From contig JAUJLY010000009.1 in assembly GCA_030447145.1 (NCBI GenBank), forward strand, positions 1 through 20,136: 20,136 bases of DNA. The letters are read 5' to 3'. This DNA is from Thermomicrobiales bacterium. GTDB taxonomy: Bacteria > Chloroflexota > Chloroflexia > Thermomicrobiales > UBA6265. The notes beneath the pieces are model-generated. The model searched no databases. It was not told where the DNA came from and worked only from the letters and a program-made list of their open reading frames with translations. Below, one piece after another: positions 6,442-14,032 of this stretch; the first letter of the stretch is position 1; every line of letters starts with the position of its first letter. The position numbers and the translations under genes are program-made.

Positions 6442-6999
6442 GTGTCGCTCGACGACAACAACCTCGTCGAACGTGCTCGGGCTGGAGATGACACGGCATT
6501 TGCCGTGCTCTTCGAGCAGTTCCACGCACCCATCCTCAACTATCTTCACCGTATGGTTTCGGATCGGGCCCTCGCCGAGGACCTGGCGCAAGACACCTTT
6601 ATCAAGGCGTACAAGTCTCTCCCCAAAACCAAGCCAGACCTCGCGTTCAAGGCATGGCTTTACCGCATTGCGACCAATACTGCGATCTCGCATATGAGGC
6701 GCGGAAAGATCGTCAAGTGGCTTCCCATTGTTGGGGAGCGGGAACATGGTGACGAGCGCCTCGATCGCTCTGTCACGCGCCAGACGGATATCGCTCACGC
6801 ACTGGATCGGCTCCCGAAGCACTACGCTGCTGTGCTGCTGCTTCGGCATTACCAGGGGCTTTCTCTCGCGGAGACAGCAGAAGCATTGGACATCACCGAA
6901 AATGCGGCAAAACTCAGGCTCTTCCGCGCCCGCAAGGCATTTGCCCAGATCTACGGCGTGACCCCCGAGGGCACAATCGATGAGGAGGTGCTCGCGTGA
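6442..6999 (+). CDS. ECF (extracytoplasmic function) RNA polymerase sigma factor
   Basis: The 185-aa protein starts at the GTG at 6442, with GGGAG 7 nt upstream; the frame is open to 6319, but that extension is not sigma-like. Region 2, residues about 12-80, contains 'AFAVLFEQFHAPILNYLHRMV', 'ALAEDLAQDTFIKAYKSLP' and 'FKAWLYRIATNTAISHMRR' (core binding and -10 recognition). Region 4, about 115-165, contains 'ALDRLPKHYAAVLLLRHYQGLSLAETAEAL' (split: ALDRLPKHYAAVLLL, RHYQGLSLAETAEAL) and the helix-turn-helix 'ITENAAKLRLFRARKAF' for the -35 element. There is no region 3, as usual for ECF factors. Its TGA overlaps the GTG of the anti-sigma gene (GTGA), so the two are translationally coupled and likely made in fixed ratio. 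It probably directs its own operon. Confidence 0.95.
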   Translation: MSLDDNNLVERARAGDDTAFAVLFEQFHAPILNYLHRMVSDRALAEDLAQDTFIKAYKSLPKTKPDLAFKAWLYRIATNTAISHMRRGKIVKWLPIVGEREHGDERLDRSVTRQTDIAHALDRLPKHYAAVLLLRHYQGLSLAETAEALDITENAAKLRLFRARKAFAQIYGVTPEGTIDEEVLA

Positions 7000-9401
7000 T
7001 CTCCCACATCGAAGCCGAGGCGCTGATCTCTGCACGCCTGGACCAGGCGCTTGACCCCGTCGCCGAGCGCGAGCTCAGTGCCCATCTCGCAACGTGCTCT
7101 CGTTGCCGGGCCTTCGCCGACGCATCAGACAGGCTCGCAGCGGGATTGCGTGAGCTCCCCTATCTTCCACCCAGCACGGCGGTAAGCCGCGGCGTCATGG
7201 CAAGGGTGGCGGAAGGGCGGTCTCCGTGGGCGCGCTTCGGGGGCTTCCTGAATACCAACCCGGGACCGGCATTCTCCACCTTCGCCGTAATTGCTGTGCT
7301 CTTTCTGCTGGGATTCTTCGTTTTTAACCGCTTCATGGCCGACGCTCCCAACGGCCCTGAGTCGGAAGAGAGCAACCTGGCCTCCCAGCCCACCGCCGTA
7401 CCGACACAGAACGCGAGCTTCACCTTGAAGCCGACCGAGACGCCGGCGGCGCAGCCCACCGAAACCTCTGTTCCCACGGAGGAAGCAACGGGAACGATGA
7501 GCCCCACAGCTACTACTGCATCGACTGTGGAGCCGACCGCAGATCAGGACGGGGAGACCGCGTCAAGCGTCGGTCTCACTGGCCTGACAACGCCTGGCTC
7601 GGCCGATCGCACGGCGGAGCCTACGGCTTCACCGTATCCCTCCTTAAGGGCGACCCTGGAGCCAACTGCGACGTCGCAGTCGACCGCTACAGCAACTCCA
7701 GAGCCAACAGCGACGAGTACTCCGCAACCGACGGCAACATCGACGCCGGAGCCGACAGCGACAGCAACCCCTGAGCCGACGGCAACCGTAGAGCCAACTA
7801 CTACGGCAACACCTGAACCGACGGCAACCGCAGAGCCGACATCTACACCTGAACCGACGGCAACCGCAGAGCCAACATCTACACCGGAACCAACGGCAAG
7901 CGCTACCTCGGCGCCTACCGCTACAACGGAGCCAACGGCGACAGCAACCTCTGAGCCCACGGCGACCGCCACGGCGGAACCGACGGCAACGGTGACGCCC
8001 GAGCCAACTGCCACGGCAACACCTACTCTAGAACCGACTGCCACCGCGACCCCGGCGCCGACTTCCACGCCCCAGCCAACGGCGACAGCAATTCCTGAGC
8101 CGACGGCAACGGCGACGGTTGCACCCACCGCAACGGCAACCACTGAACCCACAGAGGAGGCGGCTCCCGCGATCGTGCCCATAGATGGCGGTGAGCCAAT
8201 ACAGGCTCCCGAAGATGTGGAGCCGACCTCGACGTCCACTCCCGCCGAGCCGGATGAAGACCCTGAGCCAAATTCTGCGCCAGTGGTGATTGAGGGGGTT
8301 GGTGGCTCGCAGGATGACGTCATACCTATCGAGCCAATCGAGGGATCACGTGGGCCGAATGAGTCTGATGACGACAACGGGGAGATCGGGTCACCTGCTC
8401 GAGACGACGATCCGACACCAACAGAAACCACAATTACGTCCGAGATCGAGCGGATCGGCGATGATGCGATATCAACAGTTGAAGCAACTGAGGTGGCGGA
8501 TGCGACGGAGACCGTTGGCGCCACTGAAACCGCACCCACCCAGCCGGCCGACGATTCACGGCTGGACCTGGCTGAGAACTCTGTTCCGTATGGCGGTATC
8601 GCCGGTGACCCTGGCGGGAGACTTGTTCTTGAGGACGGGCGCATGGAGTACGCCCCTCAAGCCCATGCCGCCTCGCTGACGGCACCTTCTGGCCTGGTGG
8701 CCCAGGCTGTACCAACAGCAGGGGGTCAGGCCGTCGCGGTCTGTTCGCCAGGTGGTGAATGCACGGAGCTGACGAGCGCTTCAAGCGAAACCGGGTCTGC
8801 CGTAGATACGCCTCTTGGGTGGCTGAACAGCGGCGTCGTGTACGTCCGCCAAGAAGATGGGTCTTTCTCTTACCGGTATCTGGACGTCAGCGAATCCGGC
8901 ACAGAGGCGCTCTCGGATGATGTGCTTGTCTCGGGCGGCAGCGAGCTGGCGCCAACCACCTCGGTTTACCGGGCAGAGGATCGCATTTGGGTCGTAACCC
9001 GCGGAGGTGACTGGCTCTCCCTTTCTCCGGATGGCGGGCAGCAACTGCCGGGTGGGGGAGGTGTACCGTCCAATCTCCGGTTCGCTAATACAGTGAACCA
9101 GGGGCTTTTGGTCGCGTACGTCTCGAATGGCCAATTGATCGTCGCTCGCGCCGCCGAGCCGGGGAACGCCATTCTCGCTCTTCCTTTCTCCGGGGCTGAT
9201 TACGATATTGCGCCGAGCGGTGATCAGGTCGTCGTCAGTACAGGCTCAGTGATCGAGATCTACGATCTAGGCGGTACGCTGGTGGAGTCGTACGCCTCCA
9301 GTGGAATGAGCCCCGGGACGGTCCTTTGGCTCAACGACGGTATCGTCTATGTGGATACTGCAACGGGCCGCCTCATGCAGATACCGGAGACCGCTGGTTA
9401 G
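6996..9401 (+). CDS. Transmembrane anti-sigma factor with long PT-rich stalk and propeller-like outer domain
   Basis: The 801-aa protein starts at the GTG at 6996, within the sigma stop. Residues 1-50 are an anti-sigma zinc-finger domain: H30-x3-C34-x2-C37 in 'SAHLATCSRCRAF'. This should bind the partner sigma factor in the cytoplasm. One TM segment lies at about 92-114 ('TFAVIAVLFLLGFFVFNRFM'). Outside, an acidic Ser/Thr-rich stretch leads into a stalk (about 217-390) built from 'EPTATATP'-type units. An acidic linker follows to about 520. The C-terminal part, about 530-801, has repeated strand-turn units ('DRIWVVTRGGDWLSLSPDGG', 'NQGLLVAYVSNGQLIVARA', 'GDQVVVSTGSVIEIYDLGG', 'NDGIVYVDTATGRLMQIP'). 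They suggest a beta-propeller, and 'CSPGGEC' could form a disulfide. The outer domain is inferred to be a sensor at the end of a wall-spanning stalk. Base composition is skewed only in the repeat. Confidence 0.9.
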   Translation: MISHIEAEALISARLDQALDPVAERELSAHLATCSRCRAFADASDRLAAGLRELPYLPPSTAVSRGVMARVAEGRSPWARFGGFLNTNPGPAFSTFAVIAVLFLLGFFVFNRFMADAPNGPESEESNLASQPTAVPTQNASFTLKPTETPAAQPTETSVPTEEATGTMSPTATTASTVEPTADQDGETASSVGLTGLTTPGSADRTAEPTASPYPSLRATLEPTATSQSTATATPEPTATSTPQPTATSTPEPTATATPEPTATVEPTTTATPEPTATAEPTSTPEPTATAEPTSTPEPTASATSAPTATTEPTATATSEPTATATAEPTATVTPEPTATATPTLEPTATATPAPTSTPQPTATAIPEPTATATVAPTATATTEPTEEAAPAIVPIDGGEPIQAPEDVEPTSTSTPAEPDEDPEPNSAPVVIEGVGGSQDDVIPIEPIEGSRGPNESDDDNGEIGSPARDDDPTPTETTITSEIERIGDDAISTVEATEVADATETVGATETAPTQPADDSRLDLAENSVPYGGIAGDPGGRLVLEDGRMEYAPQAHAASLTAPSGLVAQAVPTAGGQAVAVCSPGGECTELTSASSETGSAVDTPLGWLNSGVVYVRQEDGSFSYRYLDVSESGTEALSDDVLVSGGSELAPTTSVYRAEDRIWVVTRGGDWLSLSPDGGQQLPGGGGVPSNLRFANTVNQGLLVAYVSNGQLIVARAAEPGNAILALPFSGADYDIAPSGDQVVVSTGSVIEIYDLGGTLVESYASSGMSPGTVLWLNDGIVYVDTATGRLMQIPETAG
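7644..8155 (+). repeat. Degenerate Pro/Thr/Ala-coding repeat within the anti-sigma gene
   Basis: About 510 bp encode over 20 degenerate 'EPTATATP'-like units, with codons of the types GAGCCGACG and ACAGCAACC. The clearest tandem is a 36-bp unit at 7815-7850 and 7851-7886, with two mismatches between the copies and a partial third copy from 7887. It encodes 'EPTATAEPTSTP'. The repeat is coding and not a CRISPR array. Confidence 0.85.
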
Positions 9402-9408
9402 TCATTTC

Positions 9409-9422
9409 TCCACCCGGGTGGA
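9409..9422. repeat. Palindrome TCCACCCGGGTGGA, copy 2
   Basis: This perfect 14-bp palindrome lies 7 nt after the anti-sigma stop and 94 bp before the macro-domain ATG. It is identical to the core of the palindrome at 3866-3881. Both copies sit 79-94 bp before a plus-strand start codon. Confidence 0.5.
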
Positions 9423-9437
9423 CCCTGGATTCCTCAT

Positions 9438-9470
9438 TCCTGGCCACGAGTGCTAGACTCGTGGCCAGGA
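9438..9470 (+). terminator. Strong hairpin after the sigma/anti-sigma operon
   Basis: TCCTGGCCACGAG (9438-9450) pairs perfectly with CTCGTGGCCAGGA (9458-9470) around the 7-nt loop TGCTAGA. The position between the anti-sigma stop and the next start fits a terminator. No T tract follows, so a role in mRNA processing or protection is also possible. Confidence 0.55.
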
Positions 9471-9516
9471 GCGTCGGCAGCACGGGCTGATCGCCCGGAA
9501 GAGGAATCCCCACCGC

Positions 9517-10119
9517 ATGCCCATCCAGGAAGAAAATTTGCTCCAGGAGCGAGGTGTGCGGTTTGGCCATACCCTCGTCATTCCATCCTCTGGATCGATC
9601 TTCGAGCATGGCGTCGAAGCCATTGTTTCCCCGGCGAATCGTCGGGGAGTCATGGGCGTTGGCACGGCCGGTGTCATCCGGGTTCAGGGAAGCGCGGAGG
9701 TAGAGCGCGAGGCGATGGCCATGGCGCCGCTGGCAATGGGGAGTGCGGTCGTCACAAAGGCTGGGAAACTGGCCGACCACGGGACGAAAGCTGTCGTCCA
9801 TGCTGTTATCTCAGATGCCCTCGGTGCACCCACACGCGAGGATATCGTTCGTAAGGCGACGACCGCGGCGCTGCAGGCTGTCGATCGTCAGCGTCTTCGC
9901 TCGGTGGCAATGCCACCCCTGGGGAGTGGCCCCGGATCGGGCCGATTCTCGAGCGATACGGTTTTCCTGATGATGATCGAGGAGATCGTCGCCCACCTCC
10001 GTCGCTTCACCTCCCGGCTGGATCGCATCGTGCTCGTGTGCCGTGACGACCGGGAGGCACGCGAACTGGAACGTGCGCTCATGGAGGCTCGCCGAATGTG
10101 GTGGGGTCTGCAGGTGTAG
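9517..10119 (+). CDS. Macro-domain (ADP-ribose-binding) protein
   Basis: The 200-aa protein starts at the ATG at 9517, with GAGGAA about 11 nt upstream. The macro fold is recognisable from 'GVEAIVSPANRRGVMGVGTAGVI' (split: GVEAIVSPANRR, GVMGVGTAGVI; canonical 'DAIVNAAN...GGGVDGAI'), 'PLAMGSAVVTKAGKL', 'TKAVVHAVISDA' (canonical 'YVIHTVGP') and 'SVAMPPLGSGPGSG' (canonical 'SIAFPAISTGIYG'). The family binds ADP-ribose or related ligands, and some members remove ADP-ribose from proteins. The first Asn of NAAN is Ser here but the second is kept, so ligand binding is plausible and hydrolase activity uncertain. An alpha/beta hydrolase gene follows after 14 nt, so the two are probably co-transcribed. 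Confidence 0.85.
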   Translation: MPIQEENLLQERGVRFGHTLVIPSSGSIFEHGVEAIVSPANRRGVMGVGTAGVIRVQGSAEVEREAMAMAPLAMGSAVVTKAGKLADHGTKAVVHAVISDALGAPTREDIVRKATTAALQAVDRQRLRSVAMPPLGSGPGSGRFSSDTVFLMMIEEIVAHLRRFTSRLDRIVLVCRDDREARELERALMEARRMWWGLQV

Positions 10120-10133
10120 CGGGGCGGAAGCAC

Positions 10134-11534
10134 ATGAACGGGACTCATGCCCGCAGCAACGTGCAGGACGAAGCGAACGAACAGCAGGTGGAGACCGGGA
10201 CGGAGAACAACCACGGTACAACCTTGCCCTCATGGCGCTTCACGGCGGACGCATGGCGATGGGCAGGGCGACTCAATGTTCGCTACGTCGATGCTGCCTT
10301 CAGGGCAAGGAGTGCCCGCGTCATCCCGGTCTCCGGACGTGCCCGCTTCATCCGGATGGGCATCCCGGAGGATGTGGTCGACGATACGCTGGGCCGAATC
10401 CGGCGAGCCAACCACTGGAGTAGCCAGTGGGTCGAAACCGCGCAGCGGTTCCTTGGGGACTTTCGGAGGCAGACCTCTGCAGCCAACGTCCGTGAGGCGG
10501 CCCAGGCCAGGCAGCTTGCTGCGCTCTGCTACCACGCGGCCCAAATCTTCGAGCCGTTTGATCCCATGACCGTCCGGAAGTGTCGGTCGGCGTCGGCCGC
10601 GCTCTTTACCCAGGCCCTGCCTCAGCTCCATCCCAACGTGCGCCATCTCTGGATCCGCTGGCGGTCAAAGTCGCTTCCCGCGTACTTGGAATTGCCCGAA
10701 CCGGTTTCGGAACCGGTGGGTCTGGTGGTCATCCTTAATGGCGCCAGCATGTCGAAGGAAGAGACCTTCGCCTGGCGTGGCCAGTTGATCGATCACGGCT
10801 ATGCCGTCATCGTAATGGATGGCCCAGGCACCGGAGAGGCCACCAGTATCGGGAATATCGGACCTGACCAGAACGATATCCTGGATGGCGTCTTCGAGAT
10901 GTTCAGGAACGAGCCGACGATCGACCTCAGCCGTGTCGTGGCGCTGGGCGCCAGTTTAGGCGGCAACCAGGCCATACGAGCGGCGGCTCACGATCGCCGG
11001 ATCATCGCCGCTGTCGCGGTGACACCGCCATACGATCCGGCTCGCTGGATTCATCGTGCCAGCCCCCTCCTGCAGACTGAACTGGGGTTGATCGCGGATC
11101 ACAAGCTCGTCCCCGAGGCGCGGGACATGGTTGCCGGCTTTTCCCTCGAGGATGTATCACTGGCCAGCCGGCAGCCAGTGCTGATCTTCGGTGGTGGCCG
11201 GGATGTCATCGTGCCGCCCACGGAGGCGCAGTTGCTGGCGAAGAGGGTAGGGGGACGGGCAACCCTGGTGTGGTATCCCGCAGGCGGTCATTGTCTCTAT
11301 GAATTAGTTGATCAATGGATCTTTGATGCGGCGGTGTGGATCTACGAGGTCGCCCTATCCATACGGAGCGGGGGACCGCAGGACAGTCCTGCCCAGTTAG
11401 CGGCCATGGCTGCGAGGGCTCTTGAGCTGGCAGAGTATGTACCGAAATCCGCGTCCGATGATTGGGAAACCGGTGAGGAGTCGGGCGAATACGCGCGCCT
11501 TCTCACCGATCATGCCGGCGGTCATCAGCATTGA
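10134..11534 (+). CDS. Alpha/beta hydrolase (FrsA/esterase-like)
   Basis: The 466-aa protein starts at the ATG at 10134, behind GGGGCGGAAG; a GTG at 10098 would overlap the macro gene. An N-terminal helical region of about 200 residues precedes the catalytic domain. That domain has 'PVGLVVILNGASMSKEET' (oxyanion-hole strand), 'GYAVIVMDGPGTGEA', and the nucleophile elbow 'ALGASLGGNQA' with Ser274. The acid is 'FGGGRDVIVPP' Asp357 and the base 'PAGGHCLYE' His386. The triad is complete. The helical N-terminus and 'DGPGTGE' resemble FrsA-like or dienelactone-hydrolase-type enzymes that act on acyl esters; the substrate is unknown. It sits downstream of the macro-domain gene in a likely two-gene operon. 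A ligand-linked role, such as an O-acetyl-ADP-ribose or acyl substrate, is speculative. Confidence 0.88.
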   Translation: MNGTHARSNVQDEANEQQVETGTENNHGTTLPSWRFTADAWRWAGRLNVRYVDAAFRARSARVIPVSGRARFIRMGIPEDVVDDTLGRIRRANHWSSQWVETAQRFLGDFRRQTSAANVREAAQARQLAALCYHAAQIFEPFDPMTVRKCRSASAALFTQALPQLHPNVRHLWIRWRSKSLPAYLELPEPVSEPVGLVVILNGASMSKEETFAWRGQLIDHGYAVIVMDGPGTGEATSIGNIGPDQNDILDGVFEMFRNEPTIDLSRVVALGASLGGNQAIRAAAHDRRIIAAVAVTPPYDPARWIHRASPLLQTELGLIADHKLVPEARDMVAGFSLEDVSLASRQPVLIFGGGRDVIVPPTEAQLLAKRVGGRATLVWYPAGGHCLYELVDQWIFDAAVWIYEVALSIRSGGPQDSPAQLAAMAARALELAEYVPKSASDDWETGEESGEYARLLTDHAGGHQH

Positions 11535-11581
11535 CGTGCGGTGCAGTGCAGCCACAGGAGACCGGTTGGTTTCACCTCGTG

Positions 11582-12013
11582 CTATGTACTGCTTCCCGCC
11601 ATCTGTTTCTTGCTCGAACGCATCGCTTTGACGACCGTGGTCCCGTTCGCTCCGGATTCCAGTCGCCGGTACTCCTCGGCCTGCATGCCGATGAGGGCAA
11701 GTCGGCCATCAGCATCGCTACGGATTCCCCACCCTAATTTTTTTGCGAGCGGTGATGTCCGCATGCACGCCCAGCTGACCGAGAAATACCCTTCCCGGGC
11801 GGCGGGACGCTCGTCTTCCGGGATGGCCTGCTTGTCAGCGTATATTTGGAAAATCACCTCTTCTGACGTGAGCCCGTAGGGATGCTCGGAGATGAGCCGG
11901 TACTGTTCCGCCGCGATAGTCGGCTTGGCATCGTTCCGGGGTGGAACCACTGCCTCGGTGACAGGACAATCGTCTGCGACGGTGATCAGGGTGTTGACAT
12001 AGTTTACGCCCAC
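11582..12013 (-). CDS. DUF6157-family protein
   Basis: The 143-aa protein starts at the GTG at 12013, with AGGGGAAG about 9 nt upstream; the frame also has a TTG at 12058. The family pattern is clear: 'NYVNTLITVADDCPVTEAVVPP', then 'KPTIAAEQYRLISEHPYGLTSEEVIFQIYA'. Next comes 'EGYFSVSWACMRTSPLAKKLGWGI' and finally 'DGRLALIGMQAEEYRRL' (quoted blocks are one continuous protein with short gaps). DUF6157 proteins are soluble, about 130-150 aa, and of unknown function; their common core is '...ACxRxSPLxKxxGWGxHxxxxGxxAL'. The 3' end is convergent with the alpha/beta hydrolase, with a 47-bp gap. Confidence 0.88.
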   Translation of the reverse strand: MGVNYVNTLITVADDCPVTEAVVPPRNDAKPTIAAEQYRLISEHPYGLTSEEVIFQIYADKQAIPEDERPAAREGYFSVSWACMRTSPLAKKLGWGIRSDADGRLALIGMQAEEYRRLESGANGTTVVKAMRSSKKQMAGSST

Positions 12014-12170
12014 GGATTTCGCTTCCCCTGTACCTAGACGAGCCTCCAGAGAAGGCAAAGTGTAGCATCACGCTCCAGTGACGGAAGTGCTGCTGTGACG
12101 ATGGCCGCGGTGCCGTTGCATGCGTGTACACTGAAGCGTCGGGGCCGGGGACACGTTCAGGGCCTCCTTG
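12014..12170. other. Divergent intergenic region
   Basis: 157 bp lie between DUF6157 (minus) and the membrane glycosyltransferase-like gene (plus). It is GC-rich, with a -10-like TACACT near 12127 but no matching -35. No further gene is seen. Confidence 0.3.
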
Positions 12171-13844
12171 ATGTCTGTCGATGATCCAGTAAACGAGGAG
12201 CCGCAATTCGTGTCTTCGCACGTGGAAGAGGTTGCTGAGACCGCATCCGGCATTCCGCCCATGTCCCAGCTGGTGCAACAACCTGTTCCCCATTCGCCGT
12301 CCTCGAGCCGTGTTGCTGCTACCCGTTCCGAGCGCATCGCACGTGCAATCCGAACATCCTCGATTCCGCAGCGTTTTCTTGCACTGCTGTTGGTCATCTT
12401 CCTCTTCAAGGGCATTATCGTCTCGCTTGTTTTCCCTCCGTATACCGGGCATGACGAGGTGACGCATTACGCATATCTCAGGATCGTGGCGGAGGAGGGG
12501 AGGGTGCCACTGATTCCCGACCCGGTGGAGTTCGATCGTGAATATTCCCGCGATGAGGAGTATGACGACTGGGACATGATCCCGGACGAGTTCTACCAAT
12601 ACTCGGAGTACGTCACCTCTGACTGGTGGAGCGGATACGCGGAGCCCGTGCGGGCTGTGACGTACCAGGGTATGTATCTGCCTTCCGGCTGGGTCTACAC
12701 CGGGAACCATCCGCCGCTCTTCTATCTCCTCATGACACCTGTCTTCTGGCTCCTCCAGGATACGTCCATCGAGACGCAACTCTATGTTTTCCGAATGGCG
12801 ACTATTCCGTTCGGGATGCTGACAGTGCTGTTCGCCTATCTGACCGTCCGCACGATCTTTCCGCGCGACCGGTTTCTGGCGATGACCGTGCCGGCGTTTG
12901 TTGCCTTCCAGCCCCAGATCGCCTACGAGTCAGCGATGCTCAATAACGATATCCTGGCGATCATGTTCACGAGCGCCGTCATCTGGATGATCGTTGTCGG
13001 GCTGCGGCGACGGTTCCCGATCTGGAACTGCCTGCTGATCGGGCTCTTTTTCGGGCTGGCGATGCTCTCGAAAAGCACGTCTGTCACGTCGGCGGCATTG
13101 ATTGCGTTCGCGATGGTCTTTGGTCTCGGCCTCAGGAACATCCGGGAGTGGCTCCCGAAGGGATTCCTTGCGGCAGGTATCGCCGGTCTCCTGGTGTGGC
13201 CATGGCTCTTCTATATGTGGTCGACCTACGGCGATCTCTCGGCGCTGGGCCGTATCGAAACCCTGCAATGGTGGAATTACGGAGGAGGCGAGGGGCGATC
13301 GATCTGGTCGATGCTCTCGGCCCCGGACTTCTTCTGGGAGCGCTGGCGCGAGACCTGGGGCGCCTTCGGATGGCGACTGATCCAGCTCGACACGAAGGAT
13401 CCTACGTTGCTGCGCGTGTTGCTCTGGGTCACGCTCTTCGCGACAATCGGGTTGGCTGTCTACGCATTACGCTTCCTGCGCGAGCAGCGCGCGATCGATG
13501 CCGCCGGGGAGGCGGGTGAGGATATTGGGTACATCCGGCATCGAGCCGATGAGACGCTGGCGATTATGCCGTGGCAGGTAACGGCCGTGGTGACGATGGG
13601 TATTACGTGCGTGCTGGCGTACTATGCAATCCTGCAGTTCGGCACGACGTTCTCGCTGACCCAAGCGCGGTACTACTTTCCCGCGATCGTGCCTGCCGCA
13701 ATCCTGTTCATGCTCGGCGTGCGCTCGTGGTTTCCACGGACGTGGCTTCCCTATGTGGGGGCGGTCACGTTCCTGGGGCTGGTCGGGCTGAACCTGCTCA
13801 TCTATACGGCGTACGTCATCCCGTATTGGAATCAGAGCGTCTAG
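12171..13844 (+). CDS. GT-C-fold membrane glycosyltransferase-like protein (GT39/DUF2142-like)
   Basis: The 557-aa protein starts at the ATG at 12171, with a TTG directly before it and a weak Shine-Dalgarno. After a disordered, proline-rich N-terminal 65 residues, the first TM ('RFLALLLVIFLFKGIIVSLVF') is followed by 'PPYTGHDEVTHYAY'. Its D95-E96 pair in the first outer loop is the hallmark of polyprenyl-phosphate-dependent GT-C enzymes. 'YTGNHPPLFYLL' at about 177-188 matches the 'HPPL.Y' motif of GT39/DUF2142-like proteins. Ten or more TM segments follow, with 'GLAMLSKSTSV' and 'TQARYYFPAIVPAAILFMLG' (R-Y-x-F-P-x-I-P type). It likely transfers a sugar from a lipid carrier outside the membrane, to protein or glycan. 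It is a single gene, and the acceptor is unknown. Confidence 0.82.
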   Translation: MSVDDPVNEEPQFVSSHVEEVAETASGIPPMSQLVQQPVPHSPSSSRVAATRSERIARAIRTSSIPQRFLALLLVIFLFKGIIVSLVFPPYTGHDEVTHYAYLRIVAEEGRVPLIPDPVEFDREYSRDEEYDDWDMIPDEFYQYSEYVTSDWWSGYAEPVRAVTYQGMYLPSGWVYTGNHPPLFYLLMTPVFWLLQDTSIETQLYVFRMATIPFGMLTVLFAYLTVRTIFPRDRFLAMTVPAFVAFQPQIAYESAMLNNDILAIMFTSAVIWMIVVGLRRRFPIWNCLLIGLFFGLAMLSKSTSVTSAALIAFAMVFGLGLRNIREWLPKGFLAAGIAGLLVWPWLFYMWSTYGDLSALGRIETLQWWNYGGGEGRSIWSMLSAPDFFWERWRETWGAFGWRLIQLDTKDPTLLRVLLWVTLFATIGLAVYALRFLREQRAIDAAGEAGEDIGYIRHRADETLAIMPWQVTAVVTMGITCVLAYYAILQFGTTFSLTQARYYFPAIVPAAILFMLGVRSWFPRTWLPYVGAVTFLGLVGLNLLIYTAYVIPYWNQSV

Positions 13845-14032
13845 TTCCGGATACGCCCTTCGGGTATTGGATCAATGGGCTGCTCCCGCTCGATTGCTGC
13901 GCAATCGCCCAATGCACCCTTCGGGGCACGACCCCTACGCGGTCGTGGTGGGTCGTTCCAATGGTGTAGGGGCCGGCCCTGCGTCTGCCGGAGCGGGTAT
14001 TGGCTTGCCGAATGGGTCGATGATCTGCCCGA
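13845..14032. terminator. Convergent intergenic region with several hairpins
   Basis: 188 bp lie between two convergent genes. CGATTGC/GCAATCG (13891-13907) forms a 7-bp stem with a 3-nt loop. CACGACC/GGTCGTG (13927-13947) forms a 7-bp stem with a 7-nt loop. CCCCTAC/GTAGGGG (13932-13938 and 13966-13972) is an alternative pairing that excludes the second stem. CCCTTCGGG-type mini-stems occur near 13852 and 13916. It is likely a bidirectional termination region. Confidence 0.45.

Noticed and set aside
7644..8155. Repeat array that could suggest CRISPR
   Set aside because: Units are variable in length, have no unique spacers and are translated in frame as 'EPTATATP'; no cas genes are present.
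7544..8644. Long minus-strand open frame of 366 codons encoding 'VAVGSGVAVAVGS'-type repeats
   Set aside because: It is the antisense of the PT-rich stalk of the anti-sigma gene. The repeat's codon bias keeps the opposite frame open, and there is no ribosome binding site or family match.
11568..11582. Second parS-like sequence (GTTTCACCTCGTGC)
   Set aside because: Only the left half matches and the central CACGTG and right arm are missing, so it is chance similarity.
13845..14032. tRNA or small RNA gene suggested by clustered stems
   Set aside because: No cloverleaf, T-loop (GGTTCRA) or CCA-type end can be traced; the stems fit a termination region better.
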